Positions 33,590-45,309 of a stretch of DNA of 64,000 nucleotides are shown in pieces. The first letter of the stretch is position 1. The number at the start of each line of letters is the position of its first letter. The stretch is from Salvator merianae (lineage: Eukaryota > Chordata > Lepidosauria > Squamata > Teiidae). The position numbers and the translations under genes are program-made. The notes under the pieces were generated by a model that did not search any database, was not told where the DNA came from, and worked only from the letters and a program-made list of their open reading frames with translations. The stretch is taken from the NCBI GenBank assembly GCA_003586115.2, contig QVOM02000126.1:58243362-58307361 (forward strand). The letters run 5' to 3'.

Positions 33590-33990
33590 TAAGTGCCAAG
33601 TGCATTTACGTGTGGCTGTAGGTAAAAAAATTTTTTAAAAAAAGCTGGGCCTATCATGGCAACTACTAACTGCCATCCATAGCAATCAGGTAGGAAACCT
33701 GACAAGCCAGAATACAGTGCAGGACCTCTTTCAGCAGTACACCAGGAAGTGGTGTTGGAATCTGGCATGCACCAAAACAGTTCCTTCCAGACACTGCAAA
33801 GGCTGAGAGCTTTCATTCCTGGCCTTTGGTATCTAGGTGTTGACTTCGAAGGCTCGGTCCAGTCTTTGAAGCCACCAACTGAGGCTACACTAGCATGGGC
33901 TCTCTGAGTGCAGAGAGTCCTTAGTCCATGCCAGTGGACCAGACCACCTAGTGTGCGCTAGTACATCGCAAAATAGCTCACACCATGCAG
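33590..33990 (+). mobile_element. Family X TIR element
   Basis: The core GAGAGCTTTCATTCCTGGCC near 33806 matches the X copies at 45465 and 38489. The flanking wording (CCAGTGGACCAGACC, and a short CTCTCTGAGTGCAGAGAG hairpin at 33900) is of the same type. Ends are not sharply defined. Confidence 0.5.
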
Positions 33991-33999
33991 AAATGACCT

Positions 34000-35405
34000 T
34001 AGGTCACTGGAAATGCCTCCTGCCTCTTCCACTGCTACAGAAATTGGAATGCAAGGTGACTGTAGGTTAAGTGAGGTCATTTTTTTCTATTGCTTGGATC
34101 TAGAATCTTCTGGATAAGACATAGGAGAATTACTAAAATCCTTCATTTGATCAAATCATGTGCAGTTTGCCCCATTCACCATTTTTGGAAACTTATTTGC
34201 ATTTTTTTCCCCTTCTGGTGTTGCTCTTTATGTTTATTGATCAAATACTGGCAAGGTGTGTGCATGAGAGAGAGAGGAAAGAGGGAGAGAGAGATGTACT
34301 GATTGGTAAAACATTGTAGGAATAAAGTTGATGTAGTCATACATATGGTCATATCAAATTCTTCTTTTTTTCCTTTCACATTGCTTTCTTTTTTTCATAG
34401 GTACTTGGGTGGAAGGCAAGAAGGAAATGAAAGCTACAGCAAATTTCGCACTAATAATATACTGTAAAAATCAGAAATAGAAAAGAAGCACTTGAAAGTG
34501 CTGTAATGAATCATGTCCAACCATGGAAGTAAAAAACTCAGAGATCTATATCTCCAAGGAGAAATTTGGATCAGAACAATTTTGGAAGCATTCCTGGACC
34601 TTCTGATGTAGAAGAGACAAAATTCCCATGAGGCTTAGCCACTCTGCCCATGCCAAGGAATTATGGGAACTTCAGTTCTGCAATGTCTGGAAGACTACAG
34701 TTTGGTCATCCTTGATAATGAGCTGTCAACAAGATACCACCCCAAATATAGCTAATAAGAATGCTATATATTGTCATTGCTAAGAACAAGTGAGGGCAAT
34801 TTAGAGAAATATTGTTTTGAGGGGAATAAGGAGCACTGAAAAATCTTCCGGAAGGGAGTGTTGTTTTGAACACTGCTGAAAACACAGTTGAAAAGCGTTG
34901 TTTTGTTTTGTTTTTAAAAAGCAAATCGCATTGTTTTGCCATTTCAGACTTTTTTCTTTACAACTTATCTCTTCTTAAAAATATAATATACTTCAAAAAC
35001 TGTGGCACTAATGTCATTCAGAGGAAGAGAAGCATGCTGCAGCTTTAAATAATTTTGGAGTTCTGTCCTTGATGGAGTTAATATAACTAAAAACTGGAAG
35101 ATTTGAAGAATGATCATCTACTTTAGGAGTAGCACAGCATATAGGATGCTCTACCAGTGTTTGTAGAGGGCAATCATGCCCATGCAAGCCTTTAGACTCT
35201 GCCCTATAGGCATTTTAGAAGTGGGATCAAGTTTGCTGGACATATGATTCTGTGCTTGGCTGTTATCCTTTCATGGAGCAGAATGCACATAGCTTCAGTA
35301 AGACGTGTAAATTTCTATAAGCCAGGGGCATGTTATGCATTCTGTGCTGAGTAGTAGATGAAATCTGAGAGATAAGATGCACAGACAGAACGGTTAACAT
35401 GAGTG
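34000..35405. other. Mostly unassigned; one short dispersed repeat
   Basis: 34620-34715 (GGAATTATGGGAACTTCAGTTCTGCA, then ATGTCTGGAAGACTACAG) resembles the short repeat common in reptiles that contains ACTCCCAGAATTC-like wording near a CATCTGGAGG motif. A (GA)n tract lies near 34266. The remainder is featureless. Confidence 0.35.
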
Positions 35406-35413
35406 TGTTAAAG

Positions 35414-35616
35414 AGTGGCGGCCGCCGGTTTTAAGCCTGGGTGTTCGTGCCCCATGCAAAGCGCACCATGGCTGTTCACGGGGCCACCGTGCCTCCCTAC
35501 TGCCGCAGCAGGTCACCCTGCTGCGGCAGTACAGAGGCCTGGAGGCCCTACGAACAGCCATGGTGCTCTTTGCACAAGCACGAACACCCGGGCTTAAAAC
35601 CGGCAGCCGCAGCTGG
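35414..35616. mobile_element. Palindromic fold-back MITE with 8-9 bp TSD
   Basis: Arms 35425-35512 and 35517-35603 (about 88 bp each, only a 4-nt spacer) are near-perfect inverted repeats starting CCGGTTTTAAGCC. The CCGGCAGCCGC / GCGGCCGCCGG outer part extends the pairing to the ends. (G)TGTTAAAG flanks the element on both sides (TGTTAAAG at 35406-35413 and 35617-35624), an 8- or 9-bp target duplication that fits hAT-type insertion. It is GC-rich in an AT-rich setting. No ORF is meaningful here. Confidence 0.85.
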
Positions 35617-35850
35617 TGTTAAAGCACATTTTTAGCAACTTCATCCCTATTCTGTTCATCCCTAAATAAGATTACATGCAATTAAATGGTTATTTTCAGC
35701 CCTGAAGTTCATCCATCTGACTAAATATTGGTGGCAGACAAAACTCTCCTCCCATTTTATCCTCACAATGACCCTGTGAGGTATGCGGGCCTGAGAGACA
35801 AGGGGCGGCTCAACATTAGTCAGTAAGCTTTGATGGGCGAGTGACAATCT

Positions 35851-35967
35851 AGGCTGCATTCCAGACATCGCTTACTTATTTCACTATATTTGGATATTTG
35901 GAATAAAGTATGGATATTCCAAAATATCCAAATACAGCAGAATAAGTGATGTTTGGATGCAGCCTTA
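35851..35967. mobile_element. Small fold-back element
   Basis: AGGCTGCATTCCAGACATCG at the left and CATCCAAAC-type complement (GATGTTTGGATGCAGCCT) at the right form an inverted repeat that continues inward through TATTTGGATATTTGGAATA. It is about 117 bp. The terminal word GATGCAGCCTTAG recurs at 36252, so related ends exist nearby. The duplication is unclear and the superfamily open (PIF/Harbinger is one possibility). Confidence 0.65.
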
Positions 35968-36535
35968 GACTCTGAGCTTCCAGATCTTAGACTGAGTCTC
36001 CATTTGGAAATGGAGACAGCTTTGCCCCAGGGCACATGGGGATGACACCACAATTGCTGCCTGACAGACACCTTTTCTGAGTGAGAAGGTGTTCTTCAGA
36101 GCAGTATTCTGTAGTGTCTTCATGGAGGGCAATGAAATCAAGCCCTCACAAAATTGTTCCTCCTAGTAGGACAGTGCAATTACTGCATGGGACTTTCTGC
36201 CACATGGGGCTGGAGAAGATGCTTTACCAGACACCTCACCCAGTAAGTGGAGATGCAGCCTTAGGCTATTTCTTTAACTATTACACTATACTGATTCTCT
36301 TTTCAAACTGTAAAATCACAGTAAACCAGAACAGAACACTTGCAATCTTTCAGGTGACACTGATTTCCAGGTATCAGTATTCCTGATCTTTAGATATGTT
36401 AGACTAGGCTCACAGAAGTTGATTCCAACAACATTTGGAGGGTCATGTGTTTTAATCTTTGGGTATACTAAGTGTCACAATACAATCATCATAAATACAG
36501 AAAATAAACTTAGGTCAAATCCACACTCCGCCCCC
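35968..36535. other. Unassigned DNA with a second GATGCAGCCTTAG end
   Basis: The end-like word at 36252 suggests a larger element spanning 35851-36264 or an independent fragment. Nothing else is recognised. Confidence 0.35.
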
Positions 36536-36960
36536 CATGCTATTCTGGACCTGAGCAGGATGCTCTATTCTGGACCAAACTACGACGGATTGCTCCTGGA
36601 GTGGAACAAGGCCATCTGCATTGGGACAACCTCTTCCATGCCAGCTTCCACACCAACTCCAAAGCTCATGCCAGTTTTGAAACTAGTACAAGGGAGCTCA
36701 AAATGCTCCAAAGTCCAGAAATGAAAGTTCCTGTTCTTTGGAGTTCCTGGGCCCATTTTGGTGATATGCTTTGTTGCACTGGATCCATTTCGGTGACGCG
36801 CTTTGTTGCACTGCCGAAATGGGTCCCCATTGTATACCAGACCATGGAGGTGTTCCATCCACACACCTCTGTGGTCAGGTGTACCATCCCCTGTTATGAC
36901 AGTAGACCTTGAACAAGAGGTTTACCAGTAGGTTTACCAGGACACTCTAAGGTATGAATG
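36536..36960 (-). mobile_element. Family X TIR element
   Basis: The minus strand carries AACTTTCATTTCTGGACTTTGGAG. The plus-strand block TTGTATACCAGACCATGGAGG to CCTCTGTGGTCAGGTGTACC aligns with 17069-17125. A ~31-bp internal duplication (GGTGATATGCTTTGTTGCAC, then GGTGACGCGCTTTGTTGCAC) lies at 36760-36815. Open frames of 94-103 codons on both strands are non-coding. Confidence 0.6.
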
Positions 36961-37644
36961 AAAGAGGCCCAGAAGTGGATCATGGGACAGTCACCATCAA
37001 GCGCAGAAAGAATCTTAGCCACATCTCCCCAGATGTTTTTAAATCAGACTATCAGAGGATTTATGTGAGCTTCTGGCTTGCTCTGTCATAGATCAGAATC
37101 AAACAGTCTGATCCTAGATTTAATGGTGTTTCTTGTCCATCCAGCAGTATCTTTTACAAAAATGGTGTAACATGTCATCCCTAACATACAGTAGCTTGTA
37201 AACTACAACAACAGTCATTCTCTGTAGTCCTTTGGTGCACAGATTGATTCACAATCTTTTGGTTCTTTTTATGCCAGTAAAACAGAAAGCAGGTTGGAAT
37301 TTCGTTGTCATAAAACAAAACTGTAAAAATGGGGTTGTATTGTAGAAATTTCTGGGCTTCTTAGCACAATGTAGAAAAGCTCACATCTTTTTTCTTGTGG
37401 GTGTGGTGTGAAGAACAGAATGAAACTTGGGAACCTGGATATGTGGGATGTGTTAGATCCTTAGGGGGGAAGGCTAGAACTGATGGAAGCACAACATGTA
37501 ACGTTTTCCAGAGCTGAGCAGTCACATCCAAATGCAAGTCTTAAAACTTTTCAACAAAATTCCTTGTTAGGTGAGTCAAGCCTGTTGTGCAGTTGGAGGT
37601 AGTTAAAGCAAAAACCAAAAAGCCCACTTTGGTTTTTTAAAAAA
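36961..37644. other. Unassigned AT-rich DNA
   Basis: No repeat or coding signal is recognised. Confidence 0.5.
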
Positions 37645-38055
37645 ATCAAATCAGAGTGGGAAGGGATTTTGTAGGCCATTGATTCCAACCCTGCCCCCCA
37701 TCACCATGAAAGTTCTGAAACATACCATGTCCACTTTGAAAGTAATTGTTGAATTACTCTTACTGTAAGGACTTTTCCTGATCCTCAGCTGGACTCTACT
37801 TCACTTAAACACATTATTCAGTTTCCTGTAATCTAGTATATTACAGCACTGGTAATGACCCCCTTCTGTGTGACCTCCCTTCAGATATTTGAGGATGCTC
37901 CCCTATCCCCTTCAAGCTTCTGACAATCCTCTGATCATCTCCAGTGGCCTACACTGAACTTGTCCCAATTTATCTGAAACATTCTTAAAGTGAGGTGCCC
38001 AGAACTTCTGAGATCAAGCATAAACAGTGTTTAATAGCCTAAGAGTTTTTTGAAG
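37645..38055 (-). mobile_element. CR1 LINE 3' end, antisense
   Basis: The plus strand reads like the reverse of a CR1 3' end: GGGAAGGGATTTTGTAGGCC, ATTTGAGGATGCTCCCCTATC, then CAATTTATCTGAAACATTC and GAGGTGCCCAGAACT. The minus-strand translation shows a degraded IRGL...LGLFSLEKRRLRGDLI-type C-terminal region (SILKYLKGGHTEGG is readable). It is a strongly 5'-truncated copy with several stops. Confidence 0.8.
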
Positions 38056-38134
38056 ACTGTATCTGCTGAACCACGAAAACTTATACTCCTAAAGTCCTAC
38101 TCCAGTTGTGGGTACTCAAGGGAGATAATGGCAG

Positions 38135-38675
38135 GATCTAAACAAGGTTGCTGGCCCAGGACAGCACCCCTGTGGAATGCTGCATCCGCATTGCAAACCA
38201 GTCCACTGGGAGACCATGCCTCCCATGGAATGCCATGTCTGCATGGGACCAGACATTGAAGCAGGCTGTGGTGAGAAAATGGCACAAGAGCTCACTCCAA
38301 GAGGAGAGCACTTCAAAATGGTCTCCCACGTGTTCCCATGGTTAGATTGATCTACCTAACTGAGGTACAGACAGCTGAGTCAGTCCATCTGGCCAGAGAA
38401 GAGTGCCATTTTTCTGGGCTCCCAGAAATGGCCCTGGAAATAGGCTGTTCCTGGGTGCTCAGCAAAAGCAGGCCTGGCCAGCAACTTTGGAGGCTGACAA
38501 CTTTCATTCCCTGTCTCCAAAGCTAGACCAAGATGGGCCACTACAATGCAGATGGCTGTTGGAGTGGGCAGCCAGCCACCACTCCAGTCTCATCCCAGCT
38601 CACTCAATCTGGGCCAAGACTGGCCTTGCATGGTGTACACCAATATGCGCTGTGTGGAAACAGCCAATGTTACAT
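38135..38675 (+). mobile_element. Family X TIR element
   Basis: The right end GCTGTGTGGAAACAGCC (38657-38673) is the inverted terminal motif of the copy at 16793. The core GACAACTTTCATTCCCTG lies near 38485. The left end is not clear. The GC-rich interior gives several overlapping open frames on both strands without domains. Confidence 0.6.
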
Positions 38676-40160
38676 GGCTATCTCTAGTCTAGACAGAGTT
38701 GGATAATGACTTCTGGTTGGATAATGACCAAATAGCTTATTCATGATGGCTTCAGGCTATGGTGAGGGCAGTCCCATATTCTGCTGTAGCTCACACGGCC
38801 AGACTACAACAAGGATTGACTGTTTTCCAGTAGCTTTTGCTTATTGTAAGCAGTTTGTGGCTGCACCCACAGGGGTGGGATGCAAACTTCAGCGCATGAA
38901 GTTTCACTGCAGGAGTGAGGAATCTGCAGATTATTTATTTATTCTTTGTTTATTCTTTACTCTTATATTCAGATTGCCAATCAACAAATTCCTCCTCTTT
39001 CCTGATAAGTGCCTTTATGGCAACCTAGACCTGTCCTGGCTGGGCTTATTTAATGCTCTGAGACAATTTGCTTCCAGTCAGTGGACCAAGGTTTAATTTG
39101 TTCTTCTTTCTCACAATACTTGGACAAACATCAGCCTGCTGCTTTCAGGTACGTTCATTCATGGCACTGGTTCAGACTAGTTATCTACTATGATTCTCTT
39201 GAAGGGTATGCTCTTGAAGCTGCTGATAGGACTGGGGATGAAGCAGCTGATTTTTCTGATTCGGCTTAAAAATGAATTGGTGTTGGTCTTTCTGATGAGA
39301 AACGCAAGCCTGCATACCCCTCATTCATATCTCATTGCTAATACCACCCTATATGGATTAATGGGCTCTTTATGAGGCTTGCATATTATGGAATGCGGGG
39401 CTTCCAGATTGTGTGGAATATGCCAGGCTGTGCGCTGGCACTGCTTACTATGAACATGTGCAGTCTTTGCTCAAGAACTGTATCAGTTAACAATATAGCT
39501 ATTAGACCAAACATAAGAGTTTTGCTATGAACCACTAAACAACTGGAGACCAGATTGCCTAAAGAAACATCTTATCTCGTTACTATATTCTGCAGACCTA
39601 GCTGTTTATTTTGTTCAGAAGATACAGTGCTGCTCCAAATGGCAGGAGGCAATCCCAGGCTTTTACCTGTGTCTTCTGACTCTTTCTGTTATTGTTCCTG
39701 GTCCAAATACCTGGATGTCAGTTGAGTATCCGCCCGCTTCTCTTTTTTCTGCACTTAGTAAGCATTTAAGTATTTGGAACAGAAACAATCATATAAGGAC
39801 CCAGCAATCACTAGTACAGGAAACCCAGCATACTGGGTTCGTGGATATGTGTGGCACACCCAGTGTAGCCTTGAGAGATTCATGGGTTTTAACCTGCATC
39901 TAGAAGCACCCTATGTGGTGACAAACTCTTAAGCATTTCAGCAATGCCACACAGTTTATGAAATCATCTCCCCCCCAAAATAAATAAGCATGCAATTGTG
40001 TTGTGTTTTTAGCACTTGCACAAAATATATTTATGCATTCAGGCTTTTACTGGTCATTGAAACCTTAGTCAGATTTCTGAGAAACTGTTATTCTTGCTTT
40101 AACCAGAGTCAGTGTTTTAAATACAATTGTTATTGTTGCTGCGTATCACCAAGGCTATGT
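38676..40160. other. Unassigned DNA with medium-length open frames
   Basis: Open frames at 38743-39096, 39081-39269 and 39715-39903 (plus) have no recognised domain. A retroelement relic is possible but I could not match motifs. Confidence 0.4.
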
Positions 40161-40164
40161 TCAG

Positions 40165-40345
40165 GCATAACAAAAGGGGCATCTCAGAGATGCCTCATAG
40201 AGACAGTGTGTGGCCCTCATGCTCCCAAGCCTTCTCTAATCCTCCACCTTTTCTAGCATAGAATCTTCATGAGAAAGGGGAGGGGCAGACTGGTGTGTGA
40301 ACAATCTCACCTCAAAGCCACCTTTGAGCCGCCTCAGAGATGCTT
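40165..40345. mobile_element. Family Z TIR element (uninterrupted copy)
   Basis: The ends GGGGCATCTCAGAGATGCC (left) and GCCTCAGAGATGCTTTTT (right) are inverted. The interior (TCTCTAATCCTCCACCTTTTCTAGC, GGGGCAGACTGGTGTGTGAA, CAATCTCACCT) matches 26803-27125 on either side of its L2 insert. It is about 180 bp and non-coding. Confidence 0.7.
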
Positions 40346-40527
40346 TTTTGTTGTTGTGTCTGATCACAGCCCAAGTCGTGTACATGGGCACCTCTATGAA
40401 GTTTTCTTGGCAAAGATTCAGAAGTGATTTGCCATTGTCTACTTCTGGGGAGGGGTGGAGATCAAACTGGCACCCCCCTGTTTTCCAGGCAGTTTGCTCT
40501 ACCACTGACCACAGCGACAAAACCACC
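40340..40527 (-). mobile_element. tRNA-derived SINE with BovB-like tail (copy 3)
   Basis: On the minus strand the copy has a tRNA-like head (GTCAGTGGTAGAGCAAAC), a degraded B box (CAGTTTGATCTCC, plus strand 40458-40470), the CCTCCCCAGAAGTAG body, GCCAAGAAAACTTCATAGAGG, and a CAACAACAAAAAA tail. The tail abuts the right end of the family Z element. Confidence 0.85.
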
Positions 40528-41039
40528 CTGTGAGGTAAGCCAGCAAGGTCAAAGTTCTCCAAAGTTTGAGCTGGAGCTTCCAAAATCAGCATGAGGGTCC
40601 TGGAAGGAGGCAGCAGGAAGGCATGCACTCACCCCTGAGGCAATTGGTCCCACCCCTCAGATTTTTCTTCTTTCAGAACTTCCCATCACTGCTGTTTGCT
40701 CCTTTTCTGTTGGGAGAATGTCTGGAAAGAAAAACCTGAGAAAAGTGTCCCTGCAGCCACACCCACAAGCAACAAAGAACACAAGAACACATGACATGAC
40801 TGCAAAGTGCCTTGCCAGAAACCCTACCTTTTCCTTTAACCTTACCTGAGCTGAATGTCTTCTGCTGAAATAGGGTATCCTTGAGTCAAGGATGGTGATG
40901 AAGAATCACTTGCGTGTTCCCACCTCAGCCAAGGCCTATTGGACTTGGGCATTGACCCAAACTGCATAAGAGTAAGCATATGTCATATCATCAGCAATCT
41001 GTCATCAATGGTGGGTATGGTGGATGGTTTGGATGGTTT
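40528..41039. other. Unassigned DNA
   Basis: No recognised repeat or coding signal. Confidence 0.45.
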
Positions 41040-41403
41040 TATGGAGCTCTTCACTGGTTTTAGAGGACTATGCTGTCCACCACCTGCTTGGCTTTTAGAA
41101 GAGTAACCCACTAACCCAGGCCATGAAAAGAAAGCAATTCCCCTGAAAGATAATGCTCCTTACTGGGAAATTCTCTGGCTTTGTGGGATATTGGAGCTCT
41201 TCTCTGGGTTCAGAGGACTCTTCTGTCATTTGGTCATGATGGCTCATGGAGAGCAGGCCATGAAGATAACAGCAATCCCCCTGCACTCCTCCACTTTACC
41301 AGCCATTGACAGATGTGGTCATTAAGAAAGCAGCCCACACAGTGAAGATCCAACACCAGCTCCCCGGAAAGATATGCTCCTAACAAGGAAATTCTTTCAA
41401 GGT
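41040..41403 (+). repeat. Two-copy tandem duplication, ~145 bp and ~215 bp units
   Basis: Unit 1 (41040-41182) has GGAGCTCTTCACTGG, AGAGGACT, CAGGCCATGAAAAGAAAGCAATTCCCCTG, AAAGATAATGCTCC and GGAAATTCTCTGG. Unit 2 (41190-41403) repeats these in the same order with substitutions. About 75 extra bases separate CAGGCCATGAAGATAACAGC from AAAGATATGCTCC. No coding sense is apparent. Confidence 0.75.
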
Positions 41404-44400
41404 AGAAGTAAGAATTATAAGCTTCATCATGGGTATAGTTTCATTTTTGTATCTAGGCTGCTTGTATCAAGATGGACTTATGCTTTCTGTTCTTCTTAGT
41501 TATTGTGAACATAAGTTTGGTTATTATTATTGTCAAAGGGTTCTGTTTTTCTTCCCAGGAAAAAAATCTGCTTGGAATGTGAAAATATCCTTTTCCATTT
41601 GGCAGAAAAGGAGCACTTGCTCAAAGGTATTTAAGAAAGGTATTTAAATTCAGGGCTTGAATCAAGTGCAAAAGGGGATACAGTAACCAATCAATGTGTG
41701 CTCACCATGTGTTCACTGAATGTGACCACTTACAAAGAACTTTTATTCAGATTTTTTCCCCCTTTCATTTTCAAATGGGCACATCAACATGAGTAGATAC
41801 CTAGTGTTGAAGTTATATTATTGGTTTTAATGTGTATTTATGGGACAATTTTAATGATGAAATACAGTGTGTATTTAAACACAAGTTTTCATCCTGGCCT
41901 TTTTAAAAACAAATTTTTAAAGGACTTATTCATGAGAACATATTGGGAAATAGAGTGAGTCCATTCAGATTCTCCTAAATTCTTCTACTGATTATAAGCC
42001 CCATGCAGAGTCAAATGCCTTTCCTTACTGCAAGGCCATCAGCTTCTCCACTGTCTGATTGACTTTGAACTGAATCAATGAAAAGTAAAATAAACAAGGG
42101 ACATCTGAACATTCCCCTTGAGGCTCTCAAATTCAGTGGCCAAGCCAGACACCTGGTTGCTTTGGGAGAAGTAACATCTGCCTCACTGTCTAGCACTTTG
42201 CTTACATGTCTGACCCCCACCAAGCTCTCTTACTCCCATAGAGGGAGACTGGTACTGTGAGCAGATCATTCCACTATGTTGTACTGTGACAGAGGCAGTG
42301 AGCGGTTTTTTAACACCAGTTGTAGCTGGTGCCCATTGGTGTGGTGAAGAAGAGAACGAGGAAGCTCAAAGGAAGTGGTGCCAGAGGTCAGGATAAGCAG
42401 TGCTAATAACAGATGAGACACTCTTGTGGTTGCAATTCTATGCAAGCCCCTTGGAAAACTGACCCCATTGAACACAGTGAATTAGGCACACATTAGTCAA
42501 CTCTGAATTGAAACCTGCATGACAAAGAAATGGGGATTGGATTCGTGCTGGGGGAGGGGGACCTGCTGTGTCCCCCCACCCCAAAACCTCTCCCTTGCTT
42601 GAGTGCTCATCCTGCCACCCTCCTTCAGTTTCCATCTTTTACCTGACCTGCATACCTTTCTCTTCTGCCCCACTCTTGTTCAGGTTCCTCAGCAGCCTTG
42701 CTTCTGCTCTGTTGCTTTTCTCTCGCTATTATTATTTTTATAGCAGAATCCCAATAGAAACTGCCAGAGGTTTGGTTGGAGGCAATAGCTTGGGACCACT
42801 ATGTATTCAAAACCTTTGGACATATGCCCAAAGGTCCATGGGCAATGGCACCACTATTTGCACCACCACATGACCCACAGTTGCAACAAACTATAACATG
42901 CATAAGGCTGCTTTTGTGCTTATGCTTGCATTCAAAAACGTTAAGCTGTAATTACATTATAGCCACCGAATGCTGATGTTTTGGCACACACTTTTCTCAA
43001 AGATCTGATGTTAATCATTAGCTAAGGTTTGGGATCTGTTTTCATGGAAAATTTTACTCATCCAAGATTGGTCTCTTTAGGGAAATAGAAAATGTAGGAC
43101 TTTCTGGCAAACTTGTTCCTTTGTGACTTTGAGGATTCTAAAGATACATGCCTGGATAAATCGACCAGATTTTTTGTTGTTCCTCTATGTAGGGACAGCA
43201 TTGGTTCTTTCACATGCTATGCTACTGATTTTGTATCTGCTTAATAGTGTTTGAAGCTGTTTGGGGATTCCAAGATGTTGCGGTTAATTCTATGCTTCTC
43301 TGAGGAATGGGGAATTCAAAATTCTTTGTGTTGCTGGAAATTTTTGACATGAATATGCATGTCTATTCTGCATCCTGGGATTTGCAGTAATGCAAAAAGC
43401 TTTAAGTAAATAATGAAAAACGTATTGTTCTAGCATTGTCTGATAAGTAAGTTATAAAAATAGTTTACCAAGAAAAGGGCTAATTTTTTTTTATTAATTA
43501 TACATTTTGTACTGGGATATTCAGCTACTGTGACCACTATTAGGACACATTAGATTCGGCACCAGGTTCAAAATTAATAAGAACTGAACGCCGTTTCGCA
43601 AAAATGTTTCTGAAACCTAATTGTTGAACTTCTTTGTTGTGTGTGACGATGTGATTGTTTCGCATCAGACCAGCTGTTCTCAAACTTTCATCTTCCAACA
43701 ATCTTCATTCTCCCCTCATTTCTTAAATAAATTTTCACCTAGACTTTTGTTATTGTCCAGCAGTACTTTATTTTACAATCAATTATATCTTCTGCAATCT
43801 TTTGTATTAATGTTCTGTTATTTTTTGTGTTCAAGCATAACTAGTTTACCCATGTAATGAATCTTTTCAACTAGATTTTACATTTAAAAAGTACTTGGGA
43901 TTTCCAGGCCCCACTCCCATCATGCCTCACCACTCCCTGGAAACCACTTATGATCCTCCTACAGAGGCATGCAGTGCAGTTTGGGAATTAATGCAGTATA
44001 GCCGTTTGTTACCGGAATAATTTAAGAATGTTGCTCTTAGGTTCCCCTTTGTTGAATCTCATTAGAGAACTAGCAAGGAGGGCTGCTTCCATCCTCTGGA
44101 GTTACCTGTTCATCCTAGAAATCCCTACCGTGGAGATGAAGAAGGGGAGGAGAAAGTATTCAGCAAAGAAGGCAGAGCAAGATCAAACAGCCAAGGAGAA
44201 GAATTAATCTACATTTTATTCAGGGTTTGAAAAGTATTATTCCTGACCCTGCATGTACTTTTGAAAATACTGTGTTTGTTAAATGTTGCACTAAGGAACA
44301 TTACATTAGCACTTTAATCATTTCTTGCCATCTCAGCACTATGTACTTGCACCAATAAGCTCAAGCAAAGTTTTTCATACACATACACCTATGGATGGAT

Positions 44401-44589
44401 ACATGAATGTATATACATACATCATTATGACAGGGGAGAGGAAGATTTGCAACCAAGGCAAGGTGTGGAGGTAGCTGAAGACATTTCAACACTTTCCTCC
44501 CAACAGTGAATCTGCTTAATTTTTTGTGTATTTTTTGTTTTTTTAACTGCTGCCACCAAATCCACTGGACTCTTGGTGGCCAAAAAAAT
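41404..44589. other. Largely featureless AT-rich DNA
   Basis: About 3.2 kb without recognised repeats or coding homology. Short open frames show no domain. This could be unique sequence. Confidence 0.45.
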
Positions 44590-44631
44590 GAAATAAATAA
44601 ATAAAGAAAGAAAGAAAGAAATAAATAAATA

Positions 44632-44663
<32 letters not shown>

Positions 44664-44673
44664 AAAAGAAAAG
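44590..44673 (+). repeat. (AAAT)n/(AAAG)n microsatellite
   Basis: Alternating blocks of AAAT and AAAG units run over about 84 bp. Confidence 0.97.
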
Positions 44674-44834
44674 CTTAATGGGATACTCTGCAGTGGTGGC
44701 TGGGGTAGAAGTCAAGGCAGCTAAAACAAAGTAGTACCAGAAGTCAGAATAATTGGAACTGATGGCAGGAGAGATACTCTAAGCCTGTAATTGTGTGCAA
44801 ACTCACATGAAAATTGATCCCACTCAGCCTAGGG

Positions 44835-44925
44835 AATAATAAATTTATTAATTTGTTTATTAGACATATATACCACAAATCCCAGAAGAGTCAATGTGGT
44901 TTACAAAAGAAAATCACCAAAGGCA
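44835..44925 (-). mobile_element. L2/CR1-type LINE tail fragment
   Basis: TTTATTAATTTGTTTATTAGACATATATACCAC followed by CAATGTGGTTTACAAAAG is the reverse of the common reptile LINE 3' tail (GTAAACCGC, then ATATAAATAAATAAA). Only the terminus is present. Confidence 0.55.
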
Positions 44926-45309
44926 ATAATAAAACAAAAAAATGAAAAATAGTCACTAGTGATGATGGCCACCCTATTAAACAGTCAGTTTGACATACAC
45001 AGTAGTCAGCCTTGAATTGAAATGTGCATAAAGGAAAAAGGACAGTGGACTCACTGAGGTTCTAGGTGTGGTGGGCACTGCCCACTTTGTGCTTATGGGC
45101 CAGCAATCTTTGAAGAGATATAAAGGTGCACTACTGCAGGTATCTGTTTTTTTCTTCCTATCAGTAAAGGTAACGGTGCTTCTGAGCATCAAATGGTATG
45201 GGGTGTCCGCACAGTAGACAGAGGTTTTTTCTCCACTTATCTTAGATCCCAGAATACGGGGCCACACTTCAGGATCTCTTCTGACCACATGTTAATGTAG
45301 CTCAGAGGG

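Noticed and set aside
38743..39903. Tyrosine-recombinase or DIRS-like retroelement
   Set aside because: A few residues looked suggestive, but the conserved Arg-His-Tyr pattern and a reverse transcriptase are absent.
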